64,000 bases of DNA from Neobacillus jeddahensis (lineage in GTDB: Bacteria > Bacillota > Bacilli > Bacillales > Cytobacillaceae). Each line of letters opens with the position of its first letter. The first letter of the stretch is position 1. The notes under the pieces were generated by a model that worked only from the letters and a program-made list of their open reading frames with translations, was not told where the DNA came from and did not search any database. Made by a program: the position numbers and the translations under genes. Below are positions 1-11,107 of this stretch, one piece after another. Location of the stretch: contig NZ_CCAS010000005.1 in assembly GCF_000612625.1 (NCBI RefSeq), forward strand, positions 62,001 through 126,000, in the 5' to 3' direction.

Positions 1-227
1 AAGACCTAGTTGATAAATTGCGTACTGAACTCGCGATTGTCGAGTTGTATTTACCGAAACAGCTATCTGAAGAGGAGCTGTCGGAGATTGTAAAAGAAAC
101 GATTTCTGAAGTCGGCGCAAAATCAAAAGCAGAAATGGGAAAAGTGATGGCTGCTATTATGCCTAAAGTAAAGGGTAAAGCAGATGGTTCGCTCGTTAAT
201 AAATTTGTACAACAACACCTTTCATAG
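1..227 (+). CDS. yqeY: YqeY/GatB-domain protein, C-terminal part (gene enters from the left)
   Basis: The reading frame is open from base 3 through the window edge to the stop at 227, so only the last 75 or so residues are present. The visible part is helical and ends in the [20 protein letters not shown] tail of the YqeY family, which resembles the tail domain of the GatB subunit of the tRNA amidotransferase. YqeY proteins are about 148 residues; their cellular role is not well defined. A TTG at 18 is an internal codon, not a start. A strong hairpin terminator follows at once. In B. subtilis this gene also sits directly before the nfeD-floA operon, which supports the call. Confidence 0.85.
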   Translation, partial: DLVDKLRTELAIVELYLPKQLSEEELSEIVKETISEVGAKSKAEMGKVMAAIMPKVKGKADGSLVNKFVQQHLS

Positions 228-240
228 TATTCTGACATAA

Positions 241-275
241 AGACTATAGGCATGATTGCCTGTAGTCTTTTTATT
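241..275 (+). terminator. Rho-independent terminator of yqeY
   Basis: A perfect 12 bp stem (241-252 with 257-268) closes a four-base loop and is followed by a run of T. It separates yqeY from the next promoter. Confidence 0.9.
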
Positions 276-290
276 TATTTTCAAATAAAA

Positions 291-316
291 TGAAACTTTT
301 CTTGCTGGTTGCCGTA
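291..316 (+). promoter_or_regulatory. Sigma-W type promoter of nfeD-floA
   Basis: TGAAAC at 291-296 and CGTA at 313-316 are separated by exactly 16 bases, which is the consensus of the extracytoplasmic-function factor sigma-W of Bacillus. The B. subtilis yqeZ-yqfA-yqfB operon is a known member of the sigma-W envelope-stress regulon, so site and operon agree. The start of transcription would fall near 323, about 35 bases before nfeD. Confidence 0.88.
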
Positions 317-359
317 AAGAATATAGTCAGGAAAGAAAAGAAAGAGAGGGGGGCTAAGA

Positions 360-995
360 ATGATTGCATTTCTTACTGACCCGATTATTGTCACTATTCT
401 ATTAACTATTGCTGGAGTTGGAATGGTGGTCGAACTATTTTCAGCAAAATTTGGGATAGCAGGATTTATTGGTATATTTGCGCTAATAGTATTCTTCTAT
501 GGACATTTTCAAGCAGGTCTAGCAGGTTATGGAACCTTATTTTTATTTGTGGCCGGGATCCTTCTTATTTTTTTAGAATTCTTTTTACCTGGAGCAGTTT
601 CAGGAACAATAGGTGTGGCTGCTTTAATTTTGAGTCTTTTCTTAGCAGGAGAGGACGCCACGCAAATAGGGGTATCAATTTTAATCGCCATATTCGTTTC
701 CGTTTTTGTATTTTTCATGATGATTAAGATATTTGGTAAAAAGCTTGTGCTTTTTAATAAAATGGTTTTGTTTGATCGAGCACGGAAAGAGGATGGCTAT
801 GTATCGAATATTAACCGTACAGATTTGTTAGGGAAGGAAGGGATTGCCCTAACTATTTTACGGCCAGCTGGAACCATCATCATTAATGATGAACGGATCG
901 ATGTTGTGAGTGAAGGCGGATACATTGAACAAAATGCTAAAATACAGGTCATTAAAGTTGAAGGTGCCCGTATTGTGGTCAGAGAAGTGAAATAA
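360..995 (+). CDS. NfeD family membrane protein, short form
   Basis: This 211-residue protein has four or five hydrophobic segments in residues 1-125 and a C-terminal soluble NfeD beta-barrel (about 135-211) containing LLGKEGIALTILRPAGTI. NfeD proteins are partners of flotillin/stomatin proteins in membrane microdomains. The B. subtilis gene at this position, yqeZ, encodes about 437 residues with an N-terminal ClpP-like serine protease domain; that domain is missing here and no remnant is visible upstream, so this is the short class. An SD of GAGAGGGGGG precedes the ATG. It is the first gene of a sigma-W promoter unit with floA. Confidence 0.88.
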   Translation: MIAFLTDPIIVTILLTIAGVGMVVELFSAKFGIAGFIGIFALIVFFYGHFQAGLAGYGTLFLFVAGILLIFLEFFLPGAVSGTIGVAALILSLFLAGEDATQIGVSILIAIFVSVFVFFMMIKIFGKKLVLFNKMVLFDRARKEDGYVSNINRTDLLGKEGIALTILRPAGTIIINDERIDVVSEGGYIEQNAKIQVIKVEGARIVVREVK

Positions 996-1016
996 CTTAG
1001 TAGGAGGTAATATGGA

Positions 1017-2012
1017 ATGGATACGGTATCTGGTGGAACTATTTTTATCATTGCGGTTGTCATAGTAGCGATCATCATTTTAGGAATTTTATTGTCTTTT
1101 GTACCGGTGATGCTTTGGATTTCAGCACTTGCGGCAGGCGTTCGCATCAGTATTTTCACACTAATTGGGATGAGACTTAGAAGAGTAACACCTAGCAAGG
1201 TGGTCAATCCGCTCATCAAAGCTCATAAAGCAGGTCTAAATGTAACGACCAATCAACTTGAAAGTCATTATCTTGCAGGTGGGAATGTCGACAGAGTGGT
1301 AAACGCCTTAATTGCTGCCCACCGAGCAAATATTGAATTATCGTTTGAACGCTGTGCTGCCATTGATTTGGCGGGACGTGATGTGTTAGAAGCAGTTCAA
1401 ATGAGTGTAAATCCAAAAGTTATTGAAACGCCATTTATCGCAGGGGTTGCCATGAATGGGATTGAAGTAAAAGCAAAAGCAAGAATTACGGTCCGTGCCA
1501 ATATTGAGCGTCTCGTTGGTGGTGCAGGTGAAGAAACGGTGGTTGCACGTGTTGGTGAAGGGGTTGTCTCCACAATTGGTTCATCAGACAGCCATAGCAA
1601 GGTTCTTGAAAATCCGGATCTTATCTCGCAAACGGTCTTGTCAAAAGGACTTGATGCAGGTACAGCTTTTGAAATCCTATCCATCGATATTGCGGACGTT
1701 GACATTGGTAAAAACATCGGTGCAGAATTACAAACAGAACAAGCTGAGGCTGATAAGAAAATTGCGCAGGCGAAAGCGGAAGAACGTAGGGCAATGGCTG
1801 TCGCTTTAGAACAAGAAATGAAAGCGAAAGTTCAAGAAATGAGAGCAAAGGTGGTTGAATCAGAAGCGGAGGTTCCACTTGCCATGGCGGAAGCCCTTAA
1901 ATCTGGTAATATCGGTGTAATGGACTATATGAATTTTAAAAACATTTCTGCTGATACCGAGATGAGAGGCTCTATTGGAAAGATAACTGGAGAGAAAAAG
2001 GATGATCAGTAA
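1017..2012 (+). CDS. floA: Flotillin-like protein FloA
   Basis: FloA is a bacterial flotillin that oligomerises on the inner membrane and organises functional microdomains. The 331-residue protein matches B. subtilis FloA (YqfA) in length and along its whole sequence. A membrane-embedded segment lies at residues 5-30, followed by the SPFH-like region and a coiled-coil rich in EA repeats (about 225-285). The ATG at 1017 lies nine bases after GGAGG; another ATG five bases upstream is out of frame. It follows nfeD closely and should share its sigma-W promoter, the usual NfeD-flotillin pairing. Confidence 0.96.
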   Translation: MDTVSGGTIFIIAVVIVAIIILGILLSFVPVMLWISALAAGVRISIFTLIGMRLRRVTPSKVVNPLIKAHKAGLNVTTNQLESHYLAGGNVDRVVNALIAAHRANIELSFERCAAIDLAGRDVLEAVQMSVNPKVIETPFIAGVAMNGIEVKAKARITVRANIERLVGGAGEETVVARVGEGVVSTIGSSDSHSKVLENPDLISQTVLSKGLDAGTAFEILSIDIADVDIGKNIGAELQTEQAEADKKIAQAKAEERRAMAVALEQEMKAKVQEMRAKVVESEAEVPLAMAEALKSGNIGVMDYMNFKNISADTEMRGSIGKITGEKKDDQ

Positions 2013-2042
2013 AACCCACTTTTAAAAAGGAGGGTAAGTGAA

Positions 2043-2510
2043 TTGGAAACGATATTATTTATGATTATTATTGGCGTCCTGTCTACTATATTTGGCAAAG
2101 CAAAGAAAAAGCAAGGAAGATCTTCCAAAAAGCCATTGTTGACAAATAGTATGCAGGAATTTCGAACGATGTTTAAAGAAATCAATAAACCTGTTCAAGC
2201 CGGCAAAGTTCCAAATCAAACGGAAATAAAAATGGCTGACAAGACAGCCTCTGTCTTAATTAGTGAAAAAAAACTTGAAACAGAGTACTTACAGGTTAGG
2301 CAGGAGTCTGAAGTGAGCCGTGTCGGGATGTCCACTATACGGCAGCAGGCGGAAAAAATCAGTGCCCAGACTAGCAGGGGGGAACAGGAAGATGATGAAT
2401 CAATGGTTTCGACCCATCCAGATGCCAAAACTTTAATAAATGGAATTGTTTGGGCTGAAATTCTTGGTGAACCAAGGTCGAAGAGACCCTATCTGTCAAG
2501 AAGAGGCTAA
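2043..2510 (+). CDS. Hypothetical protein at the yqfB position
   Basis: This 155-residue protein starts with a short hydrophobic anchor (residues 3-17) followed by a lysine-rich stretch and a polar, probably disordered region full of Q, E and S. A TTG start at 2043 is preceded by AAAAGGAGGG at good spacing. In B. subtilis the small gene yqfB occupies this place, third in the sigma-W operon after floA, and this is probably its counterpart, but I recognise no domain. The function is unknown. A small membrane-anchored partner of FloA is an inference from position only. Confidence 0.7.
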   Translation: METILFMIIIGVLSTIFGKAKKKQGRSSKKPLLTNSMQEFRTMFKEINKPVQAGKVPNQTEIKMADKTASVLISEKKLETEYLQVRQESEVSRVGMSTIRQQAEKISAQTSRGEQEDDESMVSTHPDAKTLINGIVWAEILGEPRSKRPYLSRRG

Positions 2511-2546
2511 GTTAATCCAAAAAATTCGAATCGAAAAAGAAGTGCT

Positions 2547-2595
2547 AGAACCCCCTTTCATCTCATAATATGAGATGAAAGGGGGTTCTTTTTTT
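2547..2595 (+). terminator. Strong terminator whose 3' arm contains the yqfC ribosome site
   Basis: A 19 bp perfect stem pairs 2547-2565 with 2571-2589 around a five-base loop and runs into seven T. It ends the nfeD-floA unit. The 3' arm carries AAAGGGGG (2578-2585), which is the only plausible Shine-Dalgarno for the yqfC start at 2596, so read-through RNA would hide that site. Confidence 0.9.
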
Positions 2596-2898
2596 ATGGC
2601 AAAAAAATGGGGCCAACGCGTTCGAAATTGGATGGCTAATAAAATGGATCTTCCTCAAGATGTCATGATGGATTTGCCGCGAATTACGATGATAGGACAA
2701 ATCCATATATATATAGAAAATCACCGTGGCCTACTGGCATTTACTGATAAAGAACTCCGTTTGCTATTAAAGCAAGGCCAATTATTAATTAAAGGCAAAT
2801 CATTTGTAATCAAGACGATTTTACCTGAAGAGATTTTACTAGAAGGAAAAATTGATCAGGTCATTTATATAACTGATAACGCGGGAGGAGCAAAATGA
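2596..2898 (+). CDS. yqfC: Sporulation protein YqfC
   Basis: The 100-residue protein is basic at its N-terminus (MAKKWGQRVRNWMANKM) and carries the YabP/YqfC family core with the PRITMIGQIHIYIENHRG motif. Family members are made in the mother cell under sigma-E in B. subtilis and take part in spore formation. I chose the ATG at 2596 because AAAGGGGG ends ten bases upstream; an ATG at 2575 lies inside the terminator stem and has no ribosome site. The stop overlaps the yqfD start by four bases, as in B. subtilis. Confidence 0.9.
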   Translation: MAKKWGQRVRNWMANKMDLPQDVMMDLPRITMIGQIHIYIENHRGLLAFTDKELRLLLKQGQLLIKGKSFVIKTILPEEILLEGKIDQVIYITDNAGGAK

Positions 2899-4088
2899 AG
2901 AATCAATGGATCGAATTTCTATATGGTAGAGTGACCGTGAAGGTAACAGGAAGGGGGCTGGAGCGTTTTTTAAATGTATTAACAAGGAACGGTCTTCATA
3001 TTTGGAATGTTAAACGACATGGGACCGAGACGATCACGTTTAAAATGAGGCTTCAAGATGCCTTGAAAATTAGGCGATTTGCCCGAAATAGTCAATGCAG
3101 AATCTCCTTTCTACAACGGAGTGGTGCCCCTTTTTTGCTCAAAAGATTATTAAAAAATAGCGGCTTTATGTTAGGTGCAGCCGCCTTTTTATTACTCATC
3201 CTGTTCTTATCGAATATGATTTGGGGTATTGAAATTAAAGGGGCAAAACCAGACACAGAGTATCAAATACGAAAAGAATTGGACAAGATGGGTGTGAAAA
3301 TTGGTCAGGTTCAATTTCTCGTTGACAATGTTGAAGGCATTCAACGGAAATTGACCAATAATATTAATTCGCTGACGTGGGTTGGTGTGGAATTAAAGGG
3401 GACAACCTATCATCTGCAAGTGGTTGAAAAGAATGAGCCTAAAAAACCAGAGCAATTATCACCGCAAAATCTCATCGCAAAAAAGAAAGCTATTATTGTA
3501 AAAACGTATGTGGAAACTGGTCAAAAGGTTGTCGATATAAATGATCATGTAGAAAAAGGGCAGTTACTGGTTTCAGGGGTATATGGCCAAGAAGGGAAGC
3601 CTGAATTGACGGCTGCTAAAGGCGAGATTTGGGGAGAAACATGGTATAAAAGCCATGTGGAGCTCCCCTTAGTTTCTAATTTTAAAGTATATAATGGCAA
3701 AGAAGAAGAAAAACATTCGCTTTTGTTCGGTAATATACATCTTCCTATTTGGGGCTTTGGAAAACCAGAATTTAAGAATTACGAAACAGAGACGGATGAG
3801 CATAAGGTTCATTTTCTAAAATGGGAATTGCCGATTACTTATGTTCATAAAACGATTCGGGAGCAAGAAGATTTCCAGCGGTCATATTCGAATCAAGAAG
3901 CAGAACAAAAGGCGATCGAACTTGCAAAAAAGCAAATAAAAAGCCAGCTAGATGACGATGCTAAAATAAAAGATGAAAAAATTTTACAGAAAGCAATCGA
4001 AAATGGTAAAGTTATTCTAGATATCCATTTTAAGATAATTGAAAATATTGCAGTCGGACAACCGATTTCCAAGGAGACTCCTGAATGA
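2895..4088 (+). CDS. yqfD: Sporulation protein YqfD
   Basis: YqfD is a 397-residue membrane protein made during sporulation in B. subtilis; its exact role is not settled. A soluble N-terminal part (residues 1-85) precedes one transmembrane helix (about 92-112, GAAAFLLLILFLSNMIW) and a large outer domain with POTRA-like features (IEIKGAKPDTEYQIRKEL) and a lysine-rich end. ATGA overlaps link it to both yqfC upstream and phoH downstream, so the three are co-translated. Confidence 0.92.
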   Translation: MKNQWIEFLYGRVTVKVTGRGLERFLNVLTRNGLHIWNVKRHGTETITFKMRLQDALKIRRFARNSQCRISFLQRSGAPFLLKRLLKNSGFMLGAAAFLLLILFLSNMIWGIEIKGAKPDTEYQIRKELDKMGVKIGQVQFLVDNVEGIQRKLTNNINSLTWVGVELKGTTYHLQVVEKNEPKKPEQLSPQNLIAKKKAIIVKTYVETGQKVVDINDHVEKGQLLVSGVYGQEGKPELTAAKGEIWGETWYKSHVELPLVSNFKVYNGKEEEKHSLLFGNIHLPIWGFGKPEFKNYETETDEHKVHFLKWELPITYVHKTIREQEDFQRSYSNQEAEQKAIELAKKQIKSQLDDDAKIKDEKILQKAIENGKVILDIHFKIIENIAVGQPISKETPE

Positions 4089-5053
4089 CAGAAAAATTAA
4101 CGACAATAAATGTGCAACTAGAAAACCCTGCAGAGGCGATTAACTTACTGGGGAATTCTGACCAAAATCTAAAAATTATTGAAGAAGAGTTAAATGTTTC
4201 GATTATCACAAGAGGTGAATCTGTCAGCTTGTCAGGTGATGAAGAAAAGGTCAGCCTGGCGAGTGAAATTATTGACCGATTAATATTTGTGATTCGGAAA
4301 GGGATTAATATTGGACCACGAGATGTCCACTATGCTATCCAAATGGCGCAAAAAGGAACTCTGGATTATTTTGTAAACCTGTATGATGAAGAAATTAGCA
4401 AAAATGTAAAAGGCAAGTCTATTCGTATTAAAACACTTGGTCAAATGCAATATGTGACAGCCATTAAGAAACATGATCTGGTATTTGGGATTGGACCTGC
4501 TGGTACGGGTAAAACTTATCTTGCAGTTGTAATGGCTGTAAATGCCCTTAAAGCGGGACAAGTAAATAAAATTATCTTGACCAGACCTGCTGTTGAAGCG
4601 GGGGAGAGTCTCGGCTTCCTCCCGGGAGATTTAAAAGAAAAGGTAGATCCATATTTAAGACCTCTGTATGACGCGCTTAACGATGTTCTTGGGGCAGAAC
4701 ATACGCAAAGGCTAATTGAACGTGGAACGATTGAAATTGCTCCGTTAGCCTACATGAGGGGCCGTACGTTAGATGACGCTTTTGTCATTTTAGATGAAGC
4801 ACAAAATACAACACATGCCCAAATGAAAATGTTTTTGACCAGACTGGGCTTTGGGTCAAAGATGGTCATTACAGGTGATCAAACACAAATTGATTTGCCA
4901 AGGGGTGCGAAATCTGGTCTTATTTTAGCAGAAGAAATTTTGCAAAATGTTAACGGGATATCGTTTATCTTTTTAGAACAAAGTGATGTTGTCCGTCACC
5001 CTCTTGTTGGTAGAATCATTGAAGCCTATGAGAAAAAAGGTAATCAGCATTAA
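4085..5053 (+). CDS. phoH: PhoH family ATPase
   Basis: The 322-residue protein has the PhoH-like P-loop NTPase domain: Walker A GIGPAGTGKT at residues 135-144 and Walker B ILDEAQN at 235-241. An N-terminal KH-like segment suggests RNA binding. The family (YqfE/PhoH) is widespread and conserved beside ybeY, and in several bacteria it is proposed to act with YbeY in RNA metabolism; the B. subtilis role is not firmly established. Despite the name, phosphate control is not evident here. It overlaps yqfD by ATGA and is followed by a terminator. Confidence 0.92.
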   Translation: MTEKLTTINVQLENPAEAINLLGNSDQNLKIIEEELNVSIITRGESVSLSGDEEKVSLASEIIDRLIFVIRKGINIGPRDVHYAIQMAQKGTLDYFVNLYDEEISKNVKGKSIRIKTLGQMQYVTAIKKHDLVFGIGPAGTGKTYLAVVMAVNALKAGQVNKIILTRPAVEAGESLGFLPGDLKEKVDPYLRPLYDALNDVLGAEHTQRLIERGTIEIAPLAYMRGRTLDDAFVILDEAQNTTHAQMKMFLTRLGFGSKMVITGDQTQIDLPRGAKSGLILAEEILQNVNGISFIFLEQSDVVRHPLVGRIIEAYEKKGNQH

Positions 5054-5060
5054 AATATGG

Positions 5061-5092
5061 GGGGTAAACCTGGTAAAGGTTTATCCCTTTTT
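5061..5092 (+). terminator. Terminator after phoH
   Basis: An 11 bp stem (5061-5071 with 5077-5087) around GGTAA is followed by TTTTTCTT. It closes the yqfC-yqfD-phoH unit. Confidence 0.88.
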
Positions 5093-5206
5093 CTTATTAA
5101 TTTGTAAAAAGGTGAAACTTTCCTAGAAAACTGTTATCATTTTACATAAAGTACAATTTAACTCTTTTATCAAAACGATTCAGGGACCGTGGTTGGAGGG
5201 ATATAG

Positions 5207-7384
5207 TTGGACAAACTACAGCAGCACTTCATACGGATACGAAAGTTACTCGATATCACTTTTTTTCGGATACTCTTTTTTTTAGTATTAGTGGTCGTTT
5301 TATGTAGTGCAATGTACAGCAATGTAAAACCAGAAAAGCTTGATTTAGCCTTGTTTTCAGTTTCTGAAAAAACGATTCGTTCGCCTGGGACAGTAGAGGA
5401 TAAGCAAAGTACTGAAAAAAAGCGAAAAGAAGCTCTTGACCAAGTACAGGATGTTTATGCCCTAAAGAAGGAATACACACAAAACAGAGTGGATTTAATT
5501 ACGTCTATCTTTCAATCGGCGATTGAGGTCAATGATGAGATTAAGGATGAAATGAAAAAGCAGGAGGAATTAGCAACAGATGAAAAGCCTGCTAAACCCG
5601 AGCCAAGTGTTGCTGATAAAGTAACGAGATTAAAAGCCAAGTTAACAGAGGGTGTTTCCAAAGACCTTTCGAATCAAGTATTCACATCATTAGTCCAAGC
5701 TAGTAATGATGAATTGTCAATTGCAAAGGATTTGACAGTAACCGCTATTAATAATGTGATGACAAACAGAATTTCTACAGATGAAGTAGAAAATGCTAAA
5801 AAAAGAGTAGAGGAAGAATTGAAATATTCTTCGTTAAATGACATGTTACGATTGGCTGCAATTGATCTCGGTAGATATGCCGTCATTCAAAATGAATTTT
5901 ATGATCCGAACGCAACAGAAGAGTTAAGGCGGCAGGCCGCGGAAAGTGTTGAACCTGTTAAAATTCTTCAGGGGCAAATAATTGTCGAAGAAGGAGAACT
6001 AATTAATCAGGATATTTATCGACAATTAAAATTGGTTGGCCTTTTAAATAATGATCAATCCTTTAAGCCACTCATTGGCTTAGTACTGTTGATTACTATT
6101 TTTCTATCGGCGATTTATTATTATTTTTATGAAATGAAATCTCTACCAGAGAAACGGCAAACTTATTTGTTATTGTTTGGGATCATTTTCGTTCTCGCCC
6201 TTTTCATTATGAAAATTATCAGCATGCTGCAAATCTTTAATTTTGCGGGATTTGGGTATATTTTTCCAGCTGCAATGGGAGGAATGCTCATAAAAATCTT
6301 AATTGAAGAGAAACTAGCTATCCTTTTTTCAATCATTATGGCGGTTTGTGGCAGCGTCCTTTTCAACGAAGGGGTAACTGGTTCCTTTAACTTTTCTGTA
6401 GGTATTTATATTCTCTTTAGTGCGTTAGCAGCCATTATGTTTTTAAACAGTCATAATCACCGCTCGAAAATCCTACAAGCGGGTACCTTTGCGGCTGTCG
6501 TTAATGTTTTGGCAATCGTTGCACTCATGTTAGTGCCAAATGGACAATTTTCAGGGATTGAATATGGATACTATTTTATTTCTGCACTCGTTTCAGGGAT
6601 TGGCTCGGCTGTATTAACGATTGGATTATTACCTTTCTTAGAGGCAAGTTTTGGCATTCTTTCAACAATGAGGCTGATTGAACTTTCAAATCCAAATCAT
6701 CCATTGCTAAGAAAAATTTTAATGGAGTCTCCAGGTACCTACCATCATAGCGTCATGGTAGCCAATTTATCTGAATCTGCTTGTGAAGCTATTGGAGCAA
6801 ACGGCCTATTGGCTAGAGTGGGCAGCTATTACCATGATATTGGAAAAACAAAAAGGCCAAACTTTTTTATCGAAAACCAAATGCATCATGATAACCCGCA
6901 TGATCGATTGCCTCCAGAAAAAAGTGCAAATATCATCATTGCTCATGTCACAGATGGTTCTGCTATTTTAAAGAAATACCATATGCCTAAAGAGATTATT
7001 GATATTACCGAGCAGCATCATGGCACAACGTTGTTAAAATACTTTTACCATAAAGCCCTTCAAAGTGATGCTGAGATGAGAGAAGATGAATTTCGCTACC
7101 CAGGTCCGAAGGCACAAACGAAGGAATCTGCTGTTGTAGGTATAGCTGATAGTGTTGAAGCCGCTGTCCGATCATTATCAGAGCCAACTCCAGAATTAAT
7201 TGAGTCGCTTGTTAAGAAAATAGTGGATGACCGCCTGCAGGATGGTCAATTAAATGAATGTGATATCACAATTAAAGAAATTGAAACGGTTTCTCATACA
7301 TTATGTGAGACATTAAAAGGAATTTTCCACTCAAGAATTGAGTATCCGGAAATGACAAAGACAAAGAAGGTGAAGCAAGCATGA
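5207..7384 (+). CDS. pgpH: 7TM-HD cyclic-di-AMP phosphodiesterase PgpH
   Basis: PgpH hydrolyses the second messenger c-di-AMP. This 725-residue protein has an N-terminal membrane anchor (about 18-38), a large extracellular 7TMR-HDED region with a coiled coil, seven closely spaced helices (about 285-485) and a cytoplasmic HD domain with the metal-binding pair His543-Asp544 in [10 protein letters not shown]. subtilis PgpH (YqfF) is 711 residues. The TTG at 5207 is preceded by GGAGGG six bases upstream. The stop overlaps ybeY, and the pgpH-ybeY-dgkA-cdd-era order is that of B. subtilis. Confidence 0.96.
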   Translation: MDKLQQHFIRIRKLLDITFFRILFFLVLVVVLCSAMYSNVKPEKLDLALFSVSEKTIRSPGTVEDKQSTEKKRKEALDQVQDVYALKKEYTQNRVDLITSIFQSAIEVNDEIKDEMKKQEELATDEKPAKPEPSVADKVTRLKAKLTEGVSKDLSNQVFTSLVQASNDELSIAKDLTVTAINNVMTNRISTDEVENAKKRVEEELKYSSLNDMLRLAAIDLGRYAVIQNEFYDPNATEELRRQAAESVEPVKILQGQIIVEEGELINQDIYRQLKLVGLLNNDQSFKPLIGLVLLITIFLSAIYYYFYEMKSLPEKRQTYLLLFGIIFVLALFIMKIISMLQIFNFAGFGYIFPAAMGGMLIKILIEEKLAILFSIIMAVCGSVLFNEGVTGSFNFSVGIYILFSALAAIMFLNSHNHRSKILQAGTFAAVVNVLAIVALMLVPNGQFSGIEYGYYFISALVSGIGSAVLTIGLLPFLEASFGILSTMRLIELSNPNHPLLRKILMESPGTYHHSVMVANLSESACEAIGANGLLARVGSYYHDIGKTKRPNFFIENQMHHDNPHDRLPPEKSANIIIAHVTDGSAILKKYHMPKEIIDITEQHHGTTLLKYFYHKALQSDAEMREDEFRYPGPKAQTKESAVVGIADSVEAAVRSLSEPTPELIESLVKKIVDDRLQDGQLNECDITIKEIETVSHTLCETLKGIFHSRIEYPEMTKTKKVKQA

Positions 7385-7851
7385 CATTACTTATTGATTG
7401 TATTGACGAAACGAATGAACTATCTGAACAACAAATGCTTGAAATTGAAAGATTGATTAATTTTGCCGCAAAAAAACAGAAGGTGGAAGAGCAGAGCGAA
7501 GTTTCCGTTACGTTTGTTTCAAATGAAAGAATTCAGGAAATAAACAGGGAATATCGTGATAAGGATATGCCGACCGATGTCATTTCTTTTGCAATGGAAG
7601 AGGTTGGTGAGGGGGAAGTGGAATTGTTGGGTGTAGAAATGCCGCGTGTCTTAGGTGACATTGTCATCTCTATTCCTCGAACGAAGGAACAGGCTGAGGA
7701 ATATGGTCATTCCTTTCAACGTGAACTCGGTTTTTTAGCAGTCCATGGATTCCTTCATCTATTAGGGTATGACCATATGACGGAGGATGATGAGAAGGAA
7801 ATGTTCACATTGCAAAAGGAAATATTAAACGAGTATGGACTCACAAGATAA
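7381..7851 (+). CDS. ybeY: Endoribonuclease YbeY (rRNA maturation)
   Basis: YbeY is a metal-dependent single-strand RNase used in 16S rRNA 3' end maturation and ribosome quality control. The 156-residue protein carries the signature [11 protein letters not shown], with zinc ligands His122, His126 and His132, and the preceding TDVISF core. Its ATG overlaps the pgpH stop by four bases, and its own 3' end overlaps dgkA by 17 bases, so the three genes are translationally coupled. Neighbouring era also acts in 16S maturation. Confidence 0.97.
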   Translation: MTLLIDCIDETNELSEQQMLEIERLINFAAKKQKVEEQSEVSVTFVSNERIQEINREYRDKDMPTDVISFAMEEVGEGEVELLGVEMPRVLGDIVISIPRTKEQAEEYGHSFQRELGFLAVHGFLHLLGYDHMTEDDEKEMFTLQKEILNEYGLTR

Positions 7852-8215
7852 ACCAACTCGGTCTCTGTTAATGAACGCATTTTCATTTGCTACCGCCGGC
7901 ATTTTAACGGCACTGAAGATGGAAAGAAATATGCGCTTCCATCTGATCAGTTCCTTGATTGTGTTAATTGTTTCCTTTTATTTTTCAATAACAAAGATAG
8001 AGTGGGTAATCATCCTTTTCGCAATTGGAGGGATGTTTGCCCTTGAATTAATGAATACAGCGATAGAACGAGTTGTAGACCTTGTGACAGCAGAGTATCA
8101 TCCCCTAGCAAAACAGGCGAAGGACATAGCAGCAGGAGCTGTGTTTGTTTATGCTGTTTTGTCGGTGGTAATAGGCATTATCATCTTTATCCCGTATGTC
8201 TTGATGTTATTTTAA
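7835..8215 (+). CDS. dgkA: Undecaprenol kinase DgkA
   Basis: The 126-residue integral membrane protein has three transmembrane helices (about 38-55, 60-75 and 100-124) and the DgkA signature [12 protein letters not shown]. In Gram-positive bacteria this family phosphorylates undecaprenol, recycling the lipid carrier of cell-wall synthesis, rather than diacylglycerol as in E. coli. The start at 7835 lies inside the end of ybeY; the arrangement is the same in B. subtilis. Confidence 0.94.
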   Translation: MDSQDKPTRSLLMNAFSFATAGILTALKMERNMRFHLISSLIVLIVSFYFSITKIEWVIILFAIGGMFALELMNTAIERVVDLVTAEYHPLAKQAKDIAAGAVFVYAVLSVVIGIIIFIPYVLMLF

Positions 8216-8386
8216 TGGACGATAACAAAGTTGTTGGCATGATTTGAAATGGATGCGGTAATTAGGTAAAATGACGTAATCAGCTTAAATTACAAGACAA
8301 GTTGATTTATGAGAAAATTCTAACTTTTTTTAATTTTTTATTACTTTTTCGCTACAGGTAATGATTTTCTCTTAATTTTGAGGTAA

Positions 8387-9740
<1,354 letters not shown>

Positions 9741-9901
9741 TTACGAATCACCCTAATTAAAATATTATCATTTTTAAAAGATTATGCATGGACAACATTA
9801 ACAAATATTTCGTCTTATGATTTTGGCAATGACAGGCTATGATAATTGTAAGGTTTGGGATTAAACTTTAGGCTAGTCTAAATATGAAAGGTGGGGTTTC
9901 G

Positions 9902-10045
9902 ATGATGGATTTTACGTGGAAAGTATTCCTCCAAACAGGTAATATTGACACATATCTTCTCTTCAAAGAGCTTGAGAAGGAAAACCAAGAAATACCCGGA
10001 AATCTGAATGATGAGCTAGCACAAATCGATTTTCCCGTTTCATAA
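9902..10045 (+). CDS. yqzL: YqzL family small protein
   Basis: A 47-residue open frame starts MMDFTWKVFLQTGNIDTYLL and contains FKELEKE, the pattern of the YqzL family that sits between era and recO in Bacillus. AAAGGTGGGG lies seven bases before the ATG. The function is unknown. It is short, acidic and probably helical, with no membrane segment. Confidence 0.85.
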   Translation: MMDFTWKVFLQTGNIDTYLLFKELEKENQEIPGNLNDELAQIDFPVS

Positions 10046-10081
10046 GCAAGTCTTGCTCGCGATTTAAGAAGGTGACTTTCT

Positions 10082-10834
10082 ATGCTTCAAAAATGTGAAG
10101 GCATAGTCATTAGAGTAACAGATTATGGTGAAACCAATAAAATAATAACCATATATACACGGGAATGGGGAAAGATTGGCGTTATGGCTCGAGGTGCTAA
10201 AAAACCAAAAAGTCGGCTTTCCTCCATTACCCAGCTTTTTACACATGGCTACTTTCTTGTACAAAGAGGATCTGGTTTAGGTAGTCTGCAGCAGGGAGAA
10301 ATTATTACTTCCTTGCGGGCAATTGGTGAAGACATCTTTTTAACTGCCTATGCAAGTTATATTGTTGAACTAACAGATAAATGTACGGAAGATAGTAAAC
10401 CAAACCCGTTTCACTTTGAATTACTTTATCAAACATTGAATTATATGAACGAAGGCTATGAAGCGGATATTCTTATGAATATTTATGAAATGAAAATGTT
10501 AAATGTCATGGGATTGTATCCAATATTAAATCAATGTTCCGTTTGTGGCAGAACAGACGGGCATTTTTCTTTTTCCGTGCGTGAAGGTGGTTTTATCTGC
10601 CACCGCTGTTTAGATAAGGATCCATACCATTTTAAATTATCACCAGCATCCGTAAAATTATTACGTATATTTTATTATTTTGATCTATCGAGGTTAGGCG
10701 ATATATCGGTTAAGGAAGAAACAAAGCTTGAGCTTAAGAATGTGATAACTGCCTACTACGAAGAGTATTCAGGCCTGTATCTAAAAACAAAGAAATTTCT
10801 TAATTCGATGGATCAATTTCGTAATCTCTTATAA
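10082..10834 (+). CDS. recO: DNA repair protein RecO
   Basis: RecO loads RecA on SSB-covered single-stranded DNA in the RecFOR recombination pathway. The 250-residue protein has the N-terminal OB fold (about 1-80), a helical domain, and a zinc-binding cluster with CSVCGR near residue 152 and CHRC near 177. An SD AAGGTGA precedes the ATG. It follows yqzL by 36 bases; the next gene has its own promoter and T-box. Confidence 0.96.
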   Translation: MLQKCEGIVIRVTDYGETNKIITIYTREWGKIGVMARGAKKPKSRLSSITQLFTHGYFLVQRGSGLGSLQQGEIITSLRAIGEDIFLTAYASYIVELTDKCTEDSKPNPFHFELLYQTLNYMNEGYEADILMNIYEMKMLNVMGLYPILNQCSVCGRTDGHFSFSVREGGFICHRCLDKDPYHFKLSPASVKLLRIFYYFDLSRLGDISVKEETKLELKNVITAYYEEYSGLYLKTKKFLNSMDQFRNLL

Positions 10835-10842
10835 TTGTCTAG

Positions 10843-10871
10843 TTGACAATAGATGAACTTTTAGTTACTAT
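10843..10871 (+). promoter_or_regulatory. Sigma-A promoter of the glyS T-box leader
   Basis: TTGACA at 10843-10848 is a perfect -35 element and TACTAT at 10866-10871 is a good -10, with 17 bases between them. Transcription would start near 10878, just ahead of the T-box. Confidence 0.82.
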
Positions 10872-10886
10872 TTTCTTTAATAAAAT

Positions 10887-11107
10887 AATTGCTATGACGG
10901 AAAGTAGTACTTAGTTATTTCTATAAAAGCGAACCTAGGATGGTGCGAGCTAGGGAATAGAGAGCTAACGAAGGCGTTCTAGAGCAATCCAGTGTTCATG
11001 ATCATGAAACACGTTCAAAGAGGCTGCTATTTTTTGCAGCAAATAGGGTGGAACCGCGGGTAACTCTCGTCCCTATGCTTTTCAAGCATAGAGACGGGAG
11101 TTTTTTT
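10887..11107 (+). ncRNA. Glycine T-box riboswitch with terminator
   Basis: The leader contains the invariant T-box GGGTGGAACCGCGGG (11046-11060) and the distal stem I signature GGATGGTGCGAG. A GGC at 10973-10975 lies in the expected specifier loop, matching glycine and tRNA-Gly(GCC). A terminator stem (about 11064-11080 with 11084-11100) is followed by seven T. Uncharged tRNA-Gly would stabilise the antiterminator and allow glyS expression. The specifier call rests on its position in the manually folded stem I. Confidence 0.93.

Noticed and set aside
5113-5140. TGAAAC-N16 upstream of pgpH as a second sigma-W promoter
   Set aside because: The -10 position reads TATC, not CGTA or CGTC. A similar TGAAAC-N16-TATC occurs before sodA, but without a proper -10 neither is convincing.
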